Below, in pieces: positions 54,708 to 63,230 of a stretch of DNA of 64,000 nucleotides. The number at the start of each line of letters is the position of its first letter. Positions within the stretch are counted from its first letter, which is position 1. The DNA lies in assembly GCA_019694575.1 (NCBI GenBank), contig JAIBBR010000001.1, positions 62,001 through 126,000 of the forward strand, in the 5' to 3' direction. A program made the translations under genes and the position numbers. Under the pieces are notes generated by a model that saw only the letters and a program-made list of their open reading frames with translations, was not told the origin of the DNA and did no database searches. Origin of the DNA: Myxococcaceae bacterium. GTDB lineage: Bacteria; Myxococcota; Myxococcia; Myxococcales; Myxococcaceae.

Positions 54708-54995
54708 TTACTTTTTCGCAAAGAGCTGTTCTGCGGCCGACAGCAGCTCACCTTTCGCCTGGCCGGCACGCTCGGCGCCTTCACCGATTTGGTACAGCTC
54801 GCAGAAGTTTGCCGATTCTTTGTCGTTGGGAACCTCGGCAAACGGTTCTTTGCACTCTTTGGCTACACTGACGTCGTAATGACGGCAGTGAATGCAAGCG
54901 CGCAGCTCGGTGCCGCAGTGAGGGCACTCGTCGCGGCGCCCTACTTGATTGGCGACGATGTCGAGTCGCTTTCCACACTTTCCACACCCGGGCAT
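54708..54995 (-). CDS. Small zinc-ribbon protein
   Basis: Protein of 95 residues with three Cys pairs: CGKC (about 4-7), CPHC (24-27) and CIHC (33-36), then CRHYDVSVAKECKE and NFCELY. These are typical of a small conserved zinc-binding family where a GCRHYDPSVANQC-type motif appears near the middle; function is unknown. The ATG at 54995 (MPGCGKCGKRL) is chosen; upstream residues in the frame look like translated non-coding sequence. Convergent with the acyl-CoA dehydrogenase gene by 10 bases, divergent from a secreted-protein gene by 30. Confidence 0.8.
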   Translation of the reverse strand: MPGCGKCGKRLDIVANQVGRRDECPHCGTELRACIHCRHYDVSVAKECKEPFAEVPNDKESANFCELYQIGEGAERAGQAKGELLSAAEQLFAKK

Positions 54996-55025
54996 GGGGT
55001 GGGTATACGCGGTTTTTGAACAATC

Positions 55026-55676
55026 ATGAATCGTCTGCTCTTGATCAGCTCCTGTGTTGTGTCGTGGTCGGCGTTGGCGGCATCTCCCGTTGGGCTCACC
55101 GCTGAAGAATTCAAAATGGTGCAGCATTACAAGCTCGCGCTCGAAGACCCGCGCGTGCAAAAAATGAAGCCTGAAGCCAGGTTGGGAGCGATTGCCCGCG
55201 ACGCCAAGTTCAAGCCGAAAGACTTGCAAGCTGCGCTCGACAAGGCCGAAGCCGAAGGCGACGTGAAGGCCAAGTGCGAGTCGAACATCAAAGAAGCCTT
55301 AAGTAAGAGCGAGTTGGCTGGGCGCACCGGCAAAGTTGAGCTCGACACCAGCGCGGCGCACGCGGTGGCTTACATTCAATGGGCCAACGCCGAGCTCGAG
55401 AAGCTGCCGGTTGAAGCCGCGTGGGCGGCGGCGTTGACGCAAGAAGCTTGCCCCTTGGTGTCGACGATTCAGGTGTGGGCACTCGATAAGGCTGACCCCA
55501 AGAAGCGCGTGTTTCAGGCGCTGATTTCGGGAGCGGCGGCGGGGCGCATCAAGCAAGCCGACATCAAAGACTTTGCGGTCACCCGGTACATTCGGCTTTT
55601 TGAGAAGGTGAAGAGCGCTGCCAACGGCGACGATCTCTCAGAAGCGAGCGCGGCTGCTTCATCTGGCGGGCCGTAA
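55026..55676 (+). CDS. Secreted protein of unknown function
   Basis: Protein of 216 residues with a signal peptide (RLLLISSCVVSWSALAAS, cleavage near residue 19). The mature part is mostly helical and charged (EFKMVQHYKLALEDPRVQ, AALDKAEAEGDVKAKCESN) with two Cys, at CESN and EACP, that could form a disulfide. No catalytic motif is seen. The C-terminus is Ser/Ala-rich. Its stop is directly followed by the start of rlmE without a gap, so it is co-transcribed with an RNA-methylation gene, an odd partner. Confidence 0.75.
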   Translation: MNRLLLISSCVVSWSALAASPVGLTAEEFKMVQHYKLALEDPRVQKMKPEARLGAIARDAKFKPKDLQAALDKAEAEGDVKAKCESNIKEALSKSELAGRTGKVELDTSAAHAVAYIQWANAELEKLPVEAAWAAALTQEACPLVSTIQVWALDKADPKKRVFQALISGAAAGRIKQADIKDFAVTRYIRLFEKVKSAANGDDLSEASAAASSGGP

Positions 55677-56309
55677 GTGCACAAGCCGTACAAAGCCAAA
55701 GATCATTTCTTCAAGAAGGCGAAGAGCGAGGGGCTGCGGGCGCGCTCGGCCTTCAAGATTGAAGAGATTGCCAAAAGGCACTCGCTCTTTCGCAAAGGCC
55801 AGGCGGTGCTCGACTTGGGCGCCGCACCGGGTGGCTTCTTGCAGATTATTTCTGACGCGGTGGGGCCTGCGGGCACGGTGGTGGGGGTCGACCTCGCGGC
55901 AATTCGCTCGTTCAACCGGCCGAGCGTGAAAACCGCGGTGCTCGATGTGCTGGCGGCTGACTTCGAGGCGCAGTTGCTCACGCTCTATGGCGGTGCGTAC
56001 GACTGCGTGGTGTCTGATTTGGCGCCCAAAACCACAGGCATCAAGTCGACCGATGAAGCACGCTCGCTGGCGCTGGCCAAAGTGGCGCTCAACGTGGCGC
56101 GCAAGCGGTTGAAGCCCGGCGGCAGCTACGTCGCCAAGTTATTCATGGGGGGTGATTTCGAGGGCTTTCGCAACGAAGTTCGCACCTCGTTTGACGACGT
56201 GAAAGTGGTACGCCCCGAAGCCACGCGGGGCCAAAGTATGGAGGTATATTTGGTCGGGCTGAGGCTTAAAGCGGCCTTACCAGGCAGTGGCGCATCATCT
56301 TCGGGTTGA
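55677..56309 (+). CDS. rlmE: 23S rRNA 2'-O-methyltransferase (FtsJ/RlmE)
   Basis: Protein of 210 residues of the FtsJ family that methylates the 2'-hydroxyl of a uridine in 23S rRNA of the large subunit, using SAM. The K-D-K-E catalytic tetrad is present: Lys27 (RSAFK), Asp114 (SDLAP), Lys154 (AKLF), Glu189 (MEVYLV). SAM motif LDLGAAPGGF lies at 45-54. It starts at a GTG directly after the stop of the upstream secreted-protein gene. The last 12 residues (LPGSGASSSG) are extra to the core. The next gene's GTG lies 11 bases after its stop. Confidence 0.95.
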   Translation: MHKPYKAKDHFFKKAKSEGLRARSAFKIEEIAKRHSLFRKGQAVLDLGAAPGGFLQIISDAVGPAGTVVGVDLAAIRSFNRPSVKTAVLDVLAADFEAQLLTLYGGAYDCVVSDLAPKTTGIKSTDEARSLALAKVALNVARKRLKPGGSYVAKLFMGGDFEGFRNEVRTSFDDVKVVRPEATRGQSMEVYLVGLRLKAALPGSGASSSG

Positions 56310-56319
56310 GGAGTTCAGC

Positions 56320-56787
56320 GTGAGTTCGCGTCGTTGGGCAATGTTGATTGCTGCCGCCTTGGCTACGTTGGTATCGCCCTTCATGAAGTGGGCGTCGTTT
56401 CGGGTGCCGAACCCGGCGCAGTACCATGTGAATGCGTTGATGGGGCAAGCGCTCGAGCTCGATGACTTGCGCTTGGTGATGACGGGTTGGTCGGGCGATG
56501 TCGGCTTCTTGCCAAACTGGGTGGTGTTCTCGGTGGTGCTGCTTTCGGTGGTGGTGACAGCCGTGTCGCGCCGCCGAGCGGTAACGGTGCCGCTGTCGGC
56601 GACTGGTCTGGTGTTGGTGGTGAGCGAAATGTTTTTTATCGGCTTCACCAAAGGCGTGATGCTCGGGCCGGCGTTGCCGATTTTGGCGTTGAGCGAGACG
56701 TTTGTGTTGGCCACCGCGATTGCGCCGGCAGCGAAGGTGCGTGCGATGGCGGCGGCGGTTACGCGGGCGGTGGTGTCGAGCGCCTGA
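56320..56787 (+). CDS. Small membrane protein, unknown
   Basis: Protein of 155 residues with four predicted hydrophobic stretches: AMLIAAALATLVSPFMKW, WVVFSVVLLSVVVTAV, LVLVVSEMFFIGF and LALSETFVLATAIAPA. Between the first and second is a short outside loop with aromatic residues. I chose the GTG at 56320 because GAGGAG lies at the right distance; a GTG at 56287 would add 11 residues that overlap rlmE. No family recognised. Confidence 0.75.
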   Translation: MSSRRWAMLIAAALATLVSPFMKWASFRVPNPAQYHVNALMGQALELDDLRLVMTGWSGDVGFLPNWVVFSVVLLSVVVTAVSRRRAVTVPLSATGLVLVVSEMFFIGFTKGVMLGPALPILALSETFVLATAIAPAAKVRAMAAAVTRAVVSSA

Positions 56788-56836
56788 CTGGGCGCTTGCT
56801 CTTCGCAAAACGAAGCCTCTCACCGCGGTGCAGGCG

Positions 56837-58393
56837 CTATGCCGTGGGCACCGGCGCGGCTGCTGCTTCCATCTCGGCGGCGCGGCGACGAATCAGCTCG
56901 ACGAAGGTGCGCACGCCCACGCCGGTAGCGCCCTTGGCGTAGTAGCCGCGCTCCTTAGGGCTCTGCGAAGGGCCCGCGATGTCTAAGTGCACCCATGGCG
57001 TATCGCCGACGAATTCTTTCAAGAAAACCGCGCCGTTGATGGCGCCGCCGTAACGTTCACCCGAATTCTTCATGTCGGCAATGTCTGACCGCAGGGCGTC
57101 TTTCTGCGCGTCAGGTATTGGCAGGCGCCAGAACTCTTCGCCGGCTTGGCGTGCCGCTTCGAGCACTGCCCACACGGCTTGATCGTCGTCACCAAACGCC
57201 CCGACCAAATAATGGCCGAGCGCGATCATGCACGCGCCAGTCAGGGTGGCGATGTCGATTAACAGCGCCGGCTTGAGCTCATTGGCGTACGCCAACATGT
57301 CTCCCAACACCAAACGGCCTTCGGCGTCGGTGTTGGTGATTTCAACCGTCTTGCCCAGCCGCGAAACGAGCACGTCACCCGGCCGGTACGCATTGCCCGA
57401 CGGCATGTTTTCACAGGCGCCCATCATCGCATGCACGGGAAAAGGCGGAGCCAGGTGCGCAATCACCCGCATTGCCCCCAGCACCGCTGCTGAACCAGCC
57501 ATGTCGGTCTTCATGTCAACCATGCCCTCGGCTGTCTTCAGCGACAGGCCGCCAGAGTCGAAGGTGATCGCCTTGCCGACCAACACCACCGGCCGGCGCG
57601 CCGCGGCTTCGGCGTCTTTCGGCGTATAGGTGAGCTGAATCAACCGAGGTTCTTCGAGGCTGCCTTGGGTCACGCCGACGAACATGCCCATTTTCAGCTT
57701 GTCGATCTCTTTGCGGTCGCCGACTTTCAACGCAAGCCCTGTTTCGGTGGCCATCTTCTTCGCTTCGTTGGCGAGAATGGTCGGCGTCATCGTACCGGCC
57801 GGCTCATTCACCAGATCGCGCGCCCAGTTGGTGGCAGTGGCAATGCGTTGTGCCAGCTCGACCGCGGCGACCAGCGCCGCCTCTTTCTTCTGGCCATCAG
57901 GCAACAGCAGCGCCACTTTTTCGACGCGCGGAGCGGCTTGCTCTTCGCGGTTGGTGGTGCGCCAACGGTCATAACGGTAAGCGCCCAGTGTTAGCCCTTC
58001 GACGACGGCCCGAACGGTTTGCTCGGCGTCGCGGGCGACCGGCAATGCCACGGTGATCGACTTGGCGCGCAGACGGTTGGCGGCTTTGATTGCCCGGCCG
58101 GCGGCCATGCGCAGCACTTCAGGCTGGTAACGCGCCCGGCTGCCCAACCCGAGCAAGAACACGCGCGCCGCCGCGATTTTGCCATGGCTGTGAAAGCTGA
58201 ACAGCTGCTCGGCCTTGCCTTTGAAGCCCTCTTGCATGGCCGCCTTGACGAGAAGCCCCTTGAGCTTCTTGTCGATTGAAGCCAGCGCTTTGGGCTGCTT
58301 CTTTTTGTCAGACAACTCGTTGTCGAAAATGCCCAACACCAACACCTCGCAACGGGACTTCGCGGCATCGCCAGTGGCAAAACTAAATTGCAT
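56837..58393 (-). CDS. pepA: Leucyl aminopeptidase (M17)
   Basis: Zinc/manganese aminopeptidase of 518 residues, the normal length, cytosolic, removing N-terminal Leu and other residues in peptide turnover. The family signature NTDAEGRLVLGDML is present, preceded by the metal ligands (VGKAITFDSGGLSLK, MKTDMAG). N-terminal macro-like domain at about 1-170. PepA homologues in some bacteria also bind DNA; nothing here shows it. It starts at an ATG 60 bases from the neighbouring VOC gene on the same strand. Confidence 0.97.
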   Translation of the reverse strand: MQFSFATGDAAKSRCEVLVLGIFDNELSDKKKQPKALASIDKKLKGLLVKAAMQEGFKGKAEQLFSFHSHGKIAAARVFLLGLGSRARYQPEVLRMAAGRAIKAANRLRAKSITVALPVARDAEQTVRAVVEGLTLGAYRYDRWRTTNREEQAAPRVEKVALLLPDGQKKEAALVAAVELAQRIATATNWARDLVNEPAGTMTPTILANEAKKMATETGLALKVGDRKEIDKLKMGMFVGVTQGSLEEPRLIQLTYTPKDAEAAARRPVVLVGKAITFDSGGLSLKTAEGMVDMKTDMAGSAAVLGAMRVIAHLAPPFPVHAMMGACENMPSGNAYRPGDVLVSRLGKTVEITNTDAEGRLVLGDMLAYANELKPALLIDIATLTGACMIALGHYLVGAFGDDDQAVWAVLEAARQAGEEFWRLPIPDAQKDALRSDIADMKNSGERYGGAINGAVFLKEFVGDTPWVHLDIAGPSQSPKERGYYAKGATGVGVRTFVELIRRRAAEMEAAAAPVPTA

Positions 58394-58453
58394 ATTCGGG
58401 AATGCTCCAAGGAGTGAAAAGGCGCGCGATGCTAGCCGACCGCGAGGCGCTCG

Positions 58454-58870
58454 TCAGCCCAAACGCACCGACGGCGTGCCAGGCCGCGCCAGCACAATGA
58501 CGTTGCCGTCGGGGTCGGCAAAATAAGCAGCCTCATCGCCCCACGCTCGCACCGACAGTGGGCTGAGCACATGCGCCCCTGCGTTCTCTATTTGGGCCAT
58601 GGCCGCTTCGAGATGTGGCGGGTAAAAGTAGAGCTCGGTCGGCAGCAACGCCGTCGGCGCGGGCGCGGTGGGCACCTGGCCCGTATTTCTGCCAAAGGCA
58701 TGGCGCTCATAGAGCCCGAGCCGTAATGCATTGGGCAAGGTCATTTCGGCGTAAACGGGGGTGTCGACGTGCAGCGGCCACCCGAAAGCGTGGCGATAAA
58801 ACGCCAGGGCGCGCGGCACGTCGCTGACTGCGAGAATGACCAACGCCAAAGGGGTCTCGTCGCCTTTCAT
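58454..58870 (-). CDS. Glyoxalase-fold (VOC) protein
   Basis: Single-copy glyoxalase/bleomycin-resistance fold of 138 residues. The two beta-alpha-beta-beta-beta units are visible: LALVILAVSDVPRALAFYRHAFGWPL and ELYFYPPHLEAAMAQIENAGAH, with the metal-region strand AAYFADPDGNVIVLARP at the C-terminus. Metal ligands are not obvious in the first unit (no clear His or Glu), so the enzyme type is open. The upstream strand-mate is not near; the pepA gene follows on the same strand. Confidence 0.9.
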   Translation of the reverse strand: MKGDETPLALVILAVSDVPRALAFYRHAFGWPLHVDTPVYAEMTLPNALRLGLYERHAFGRNTGQVPTAPAPTALLPTELYFYPPHLEAAMAQIENAGAHVLSPLSVRAWGDEAAYFADPDGNVIVLARPGTPSVRLG

Positions 58871-58992
58871 GGCCGCTTCGTAGCTGCGGTGGCTTTGAAG
58901 GTCTACACCCCCGTCAGTGCAGCCAGTGTCTGGGGGGGGCGCCCGCTAAAATCTTTGCGGGGTACTCCTAGACGCAGCTAGAAGCCTGACAC

Positions 58993-59910
58993 GTGCCTTC
59001 GATCTTCACCTCGTTGACCGCCGTCGAGCGCTTGGCCGCCCATGCGACGGTGCTCCCTGCCGACTTTGGCCGCGCGCTGGGCGAAGACTTAGAATACGGC
59101 CGTTTTGGAGCCGCTTTGGCCGAGCTGCCGCAATTTGGTGGCTGGGCCATGGGCTTGAACCAGTTGGTGGTGTTTCCCAAGCGCACCCGTTTTTCTACCT
59201 TGTTTCGCGAAGTGGCCCCGGTGGCCTTCGGACTCAAGGCGGCTGAACTGGTGGCCAACGGTGCCTTGGTGGGCACTGAAGCCGGCCTGGCTTTCGTCGC
59301 CGGCTGGTTCACCCAGGTGTGCGTGGCCCGCGCGTTAGACCCTCTGGAGCGCGCGCTCTCGATGCGTCACCACGGCGTCGACGAATCGGTTGAGTCGGCG
59401 CGGCTGCGCATCGAATGGGTGCAGTCGCTCTTCTTGATGCAGGAGCTGCATGGCAATGAGCTGCTCGGTTCTCCGTTGATACGCCGCAAGCTGCAGCTGC
59501 GAAAGGCGAATACCCCCAAAGGCATTGGTCGCGGCTTGTACGAGTTGATTCGCGTCGCTTCGCAAGAAGCGCTTGAAGAGGCGCCCTCGAAGTCAACCGT
59601 CGACGGGTGGATGCGCGGCCTCTTCGTTTTTTCGCTCGCGGTGGGTACGCCCGCGGGCCGGCTCAAAGCGCTGCGCGAAGCATCGCGGCCCCAATTGCGT
59701 GAGCTCTACCGCTCGTCAGGCGTCGATGTGTGGCCCGCCGTCGAGTCAGGCTTGCATCAAACGCGCGAAGTGCTCACCGCGCTGTCGAGCATGATTCGCC
59801 GCGGCAATTTCTCTTCGCGCGCCAAGGCCCGGGTGCTGGCGCTGGCGACCGACACCGAAGAGATCACCGACCCCCGCGGCAACGAGGTGTCTGATGGAAG
59901 CGCCCGTTAG
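58993..59910 (+). CDS. Hypothetical protein, helical
   Basis: Protein of 305 residues from a GTG start, no signal peptide. It is mostly alpha-helical. The region FGLKAAELVANGALVG and FVAGWFTQVCVARALDPLERALSMRHH vaguely recalls the fold of zinc-dependent phospholipase C-like proteins, but the His pattern is not clear, so this is only a guess. It overlaps the start of the CitE-like gene by 17 bases, so the two are translationally linked. Function unknown. Confidence 0.7.
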   Translation: MPSIFTSLTAVERLAAHATVLPADFGRALGEDLEYGRFGAALAELPQFGGWAMGLNQLVVFPKRTRFSTLFREVAPVAFGLKAAELVANGALVGTEAGLAFVAGWFTQVCVARALDPLERALSMRHHGVDESVESARLRIEWVQSLFLMQELHGNELLGSPLIRRKLQLRKANTPKGIGRGLYELIRVASQEALEEAPSKSTVDGWMRGLFVFSLAVGTPAGRLKALREASRPQLRELYRSSGVDVWPAVESGLHQTREVLTALSSMIRRGNFSSRAKARVLALATDTEEITDPRGNEVSDGSAR

Positions 59911-60796
59911 ACGCAGCGAGCTGACGTGCCCCGCGCACTCCCGCGCGATGATGGCAAAAGCCGCCGCCAGCGATGCCGACGAAGTGATTTTCGATCTCGA
60001 AGACGCCTGCGCGCTGTCGCAAAAAGAAAGCGCCCGCCGTACTTTGATTGAGACCCTACCGTCGCTGGTCTTTACCAGGAGCAAGGTGCGGGCATACCGC
60101 GTCAATGGCGTGGGCACCCCTTGGCTTGACGCCGACGTGAAAGACGTGCTGTCGCGATGTGGCGCGTGTCTCGACGCTGTGGTGGTGCCCAAGGTGAACA
60201 CTGCCGCCGACATCGAGCAGGTTGATTGCTTGATCACAGAAATTGAGACCGCGCAGCAGTTGCCGCCGGGGCGCTTGAAAATTGAGGCGTTGATTGAAAC
60301 GGCGGCGGGGTTGCTCAACGCGCCGGCGATCGCCAAGGCTTCGCCTCGCATGGCGTCGCTGATTTTTGGCGTGGCTGACTTCGCGGGCGACATCGGCGCC
60401 AAAGGTTTTCAGTCTGACCCGCACGGGCTAATGGCCTATGCCCGCTCTCACATTTTGGTGGCGGCCCGCGCGGCGGGTATCGACGCTATCGACGGCGTGA
60501 CGGTGCAGTTCAAAGACTTAGCGCCGGTGACGCGCGATGCGCAGCGTGCCGCCGACATGGGCTTCGACGGCAAATGGGCCATTCACCCCGCGCAGCTCGA
60601 ACCGATTCACCGCGCCTTCACGCCTTCGCCGGCAGAGCTTGAACGGGCGGCGCGCATCGTCGAGGCGTACGCCAAGGCTGATCAACACGACGGTTTGGGC
60701 GCCATCGCTATCGGCGACGAGATGATCGACGCCGCCACGCTGAAAGTAGAGCGCCGAAAATTGGCCATTGCCCAACGTGCGTCAGGGCGCCTGTAG
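59894..60796 (+). CDS. HpcH/HpaI aldolase / citrate lyase beta (CitE-like)
   Basis: Protein of 300 residues of the CitE/malyl-CoA lyase family, which cleaves or forms C-C bonds with acyl-CoA or a 2-oxo acid, Mg-dependent. Motifs: VIFDLEDACA near residue 31 (Mg/active acid), VRAYRVNG (67-74, substrate Arg), VVVPKV (98), ALIETAAGLLNA (133) and FGVADFAGDIG with the second Mg Asp. The C-terminal GKWAIHPAQLEPIHRAF is typical. Stand-alone CitE-like proteins include citramalyl-CoA and malyl-CoA lyases; the exact substrate is unsettled. Confidence 0.92.
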   Translation: MEAPVRRSELTCPAHSRAMMAKAAASDADEVIFDLEDACALSQKESARRTLIETLPSLVFTRSKVRAYRVNGVGTPWLDADVKDVLSRCGACLDAVVVPKVNTAADIEQVDCLITEIETAQQLPPGRLKIEALIETAAGLLNAPAIAKASPRMASLIFGVADFAGDIGAKGFQSDPHGLMAYARSHILVAARAAGIDAIDGVTVQFKDLAPVTRDAQRAADMGFDGKWAIHPAQLEPIHRAFTPSPAELERAARIVEAYAKADQHDGLGAIAIGDEMIDAATLKVERRKLAIAQRASGRL

Positions 60797-60821
60797 CCGG
60801 CGCAACATTTTTCACCCTTCA

Positions 60822-61145
60822 TCACCCGACGCTGAGCAACTCGACTTCGAAGACGAGGGTGGAATTGGGGGGAATCACCGGTGGGTAACCCATTTTTCCA
60901 TACCCCATGTCGGGGGGCACCGTGAGCTTGCGCAGGCCGCCGACCTTCATGCCCGCCACGCCTTGGTCCCACCCTTTGATCACCTGGCCGGCGCCGAGCT
61001 TGAAGTCGAAGCCTTCGTTGCGGTCACGTGAGCTGTCGAACTTCTGCCCGTTGGTCAGGGTGCCGACGTAGTGCACGGTGATCGTTTGGCCCGACTTCGC
61101 TTCGGCGCCGGTTCCGATCTTCAAATCTTCAATCTGCAATGACAT
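60822..61145 (-). CDS. FKBP-type peptidyl-prolyl isomerase
   Basis: Minimal one-domain FKBP of 107 residues without signal, so cytosolic. It speeds proline cis-trans isomerisation in protein folding. Motifs: [16 protein letters not shown] (25-40), [19 protein letters not shown], and [19 protein letters not shown]. Aromatic residues of the binding pocket (Tyr, Phe, Trp) are in place. A good ribosome site (AGGAG) precedes the ATG. It follows the ArsA-like gene on the same strand by 31 bases. Confidence 0.96.
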   Translation of the reverse strand: MSLQIEDLKIGTGAEAKSGQTITVHYVGTLTNGQKFDSSRDRNEGFDFKLGAGQVIKGWDQGVAGMKVGGLRKLTVPPDMGYGKMGYPPVIPPNSTLVFEVELLSVG

Positions 61146-61176
61146 GTGACGCTCCTGTTAAAGTCTGACACCCGAT

Positions 61177-62319
61177 TCAGCTGGTTGCTGGTGCCTCGGT
61201 GAGCCCCAGCGCCAGCGAAGTAAGCCCTTTCACGTCTTCAATGGCTTCACCCAAGTACGGAGCGGCGATCGCCACTGCGCTCTGCGGCAAGTCGTGGGTC
61301 AAGGTGGTGAAGAGCGCGCGATCGCGATCGATGCGGTCTTTTTCGACTTGGGCCAAGGCCTTCAACTTGTGGAGCGCGCTGCGGGTCAGGGCCGGCGCGT
61401 CTTGCGCCAGAGTGAGCGACTCGGGCGAGCCCAACCCGTCGGTGCGCGCCCAGCTGCGGTTGAGCACGAACCCGGCGAAGGGCAGGCCCATGGTGTTGAT
61501 GCGCTGACGAAAGTATTGCGCCTCTTCGAGCGCCGCTTGGTCAGGGCTGGTGATGAGCAAAAACGCTGCGTCTTTTGACGACAGCAGCGCGCGCACGCCT
61601 TGCGCATGGGCGCGCATCGGCCCGAACATGCCCCCGAGCGCGGCGAGAAAGTCTTGAATCTCGGCGAAAAATTCGGGGCCGAAGACTTTGGTGAAGACAT
61701 TGCCCACCAATTCTGAAGCCTTTTTGAAGAGCACATTGCGGCCTTTGCTGGCCATGAACATGCTGAGCACGCGCTCATCGAGAAATTTGCTCAAGCGGCC
61801 GGGAGCCTCCAAAAAATCGAGCGCGTGGCGCGAAGGCGGGGTGTCTAAAATCAGCAAGTCGTAGCGGCGGCTTTCAGCGAAAGAATAGAGCGCTTCGGCG
61901 GCGGTGTATTCTTGCATGCCGGCCACCAGCTCAGAGAGGTGGCGAAAGAGGCGGCTCTTCAAAATGCGCTCGGCCTGCTCGCGTGTCGGCGCCATGCGGT
62001 GAATCAGCCCCTCGAAAATCACATCGGGGTTCAACATCCACGCGTCGAGAGTGCCGGTGATGACGCCGGCCTGCGAGAGTTGCTGCGGCGAAAGGGGTAT
62101 CGGCTCGCGCGAATTTTCTTTGATACCCATCGCCTGGGCCAGGCGCTTGGCGGGGTCGATGGTGAGCACCAACACCCGTCGGCCAGCCCGGGCGCCGGCG
62201 AGCGCGATCGCGGCTGAAGTGGTGGTTTTGCCGACGCCGCCCGCTCCGCAGCAGACGATCACCCGTTTTTGGGCAATCAATTGAGAAAGCGCTGGGGCCA
62301 TTGCTTCAGGCATAAGCAT
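61177..62319 (-). CDS. ArsA/GET3-family ATPase
   Basis: ATPase of 380 residues of the ArsA/GET3 type. The deviant Walker A is CCGAGGVGKTTTSAA at 23-37, and the second signature-like stretch RRYDLLILDTPPSRHALDF (Walker B/switch) is clear. The middle contains a helical region (GRNVLFKKASELVGNVF) that could bind a partner. In bacteria such proteins are often unrelated to arsenite pumping; no arsenic genes are near. Divergent from an SDR gene (59 bases apart). A second, similar gene lies to the right. Confidence 0.93.
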   Translation of the reverse strand: MLMPEAMAPALSQLIAQKRVIVCCGAGGVGKTTTSAAIALAGARAGRRVLVLTIDPAKRLAQAMGIKENSREPIPLSPQQLSQAGVITGTLDAWMLNPDVIFEGLIHRMAPTREQAERILKSRLFRHLSELVAGMQEYTAAEALYSFAESRRYDLLILDTPPSRHALDFLEAPGRLSKFLDERVLSMFMASKGRNVLFKKASELVGNVFTKVFGPEFFAEIQDFLAALGGMFGPMRAHAQGVRALLSSKDAAFLLITSPDQAALEEAQYFRQRINTMGLPFAGFVLNRSWARTDGLGSPESLTLAQDAPALTRSALHKLKALAQVEKDRIDRDRALFTTLTHDLPQSAVAIAAPYLGEAIEDVKGLTSLALGLTEAPATS

Positions 62320-62378
62320 TGAACTCTAACGCAGTCGCAACCACTTCGCAGTGAAGGTGAATGAAGGAGCCATAGGCG

Positions 62379-63230
62379 ATGAACAATTTGATGAGCGGCA
62401 AACGGGTGCTGGTGACTGGAGCAACCAATGGAATCGGCCTGTGGGCGGCGATTGGCCTCGCCCGATTGGGTGCTGAGGTGGTGGTGGTGGGCCGCGACCC
62501 GGCCCGCACCGCCCAAGCGCTGCACCAGGTGCGTGCCGAAGCAGGCAGCATGCAGGTGCAGTCGCTCCTGGCTGATCTCTCGTCAATGGCCTCGGTACGC
62601 GCGCTCGCAGCGCAGGTGCATGAGCGCTATGGCCAGCTGCATGTGCTGCTCAACAACGCGGGCGGCATCAATTTAAACCGTGAAGTCACCGTCGACGGCT
62701 ACGAGCGCACTTTTGCCACCAACCACCTGTCGTATTTTTTGCTCACCAGCTTGCTGCTACCGCTGCTCGAAAAGACGCCGGGGGCGCGCGTGGTGAACGT
62801 CGCTTCTGAAGCGCACCGTCGAGGCCCGCTTGACTTCGACGATTTGATGAGTGACCGCGGGTATCGCTCGTTCACTGCCTACAGCCGCTCGAAGCTGGCG
62901 AACATTCTCTTCACTTTCGAATTGGCGCGGCGTCTGCAGGGCACCGGCGTCACCGCGAATTGCATGCACCCCGGTGTGGTGGGCACCAACTTCTTGGGCA
63001 AGAACAACAGCGTGTGGGCCTTGCTGTGGCCGATCGCCAAGTTGTTTTTGCTCACGCCCCAGCAGGGAGCGCAGACCGCGGTTTTTCTCGCGTCTTCGCC
63101 AGAAGTGAACGGGGTGACTGGTGAGTATTTCGCCCGTTCACGGCGCAAGCGCACACGGCCTTTCGCACACGACGTGGTGGCAGCGAAACGCCTGTGGGAA
63201 GTGAGCGAGAAGCTCGTGGGGTTGGCTTAA
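62379..63230 (+). CDS. Short-chain dehydrogenase/reductase
   Basis: SDR family oxidoreductase of 283 residues. NAD(P) motif TGATNGIG at 13-20, NNAG at 92-95, catalytic Ser143, Tyr168 and Lys172 in YSRSK. The layout resembles retinol dehydrogenase-like/RDH11-type SDRs (TNHLSYFLLTSLLLPLL and LDFDDLM). The substrate is not told. Convergent with the second ArsA-like gene, overlapping four bases at the stops. Confidence 0.93.
   Translation: MNNLMSGKRVLVTGATNGIGLWAAIGLARLGAEVVVVGRDPARTAQALHQVRAEAGSMQVQSLLADLSSMASVRALAAQVHERYGQLHVLLNNAGGINLNREVTVDGYERTFATNHLSYFLLTSLLLPLLEKTPGARVVNVASEAHRRGPLDFDDLMSDRGYRSFTAYSRSKLANILFTFELARRLQGTGVTANCMHPGVVGTNFLGKNNSVWALLWPIAKLFLLTPQQGAQTAVFLASSPEVNGVTGEYFARSRRKRTRPFAHDVVAAKRLWEVSEKLVGLA

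Noticed and set aside
61177-62319. Arsenite efflux ATPase
   Set aside because: No arsB, arsC or arsR-like gene is near; ArsA/GET3-like proteins are often unrelated to arsenic.
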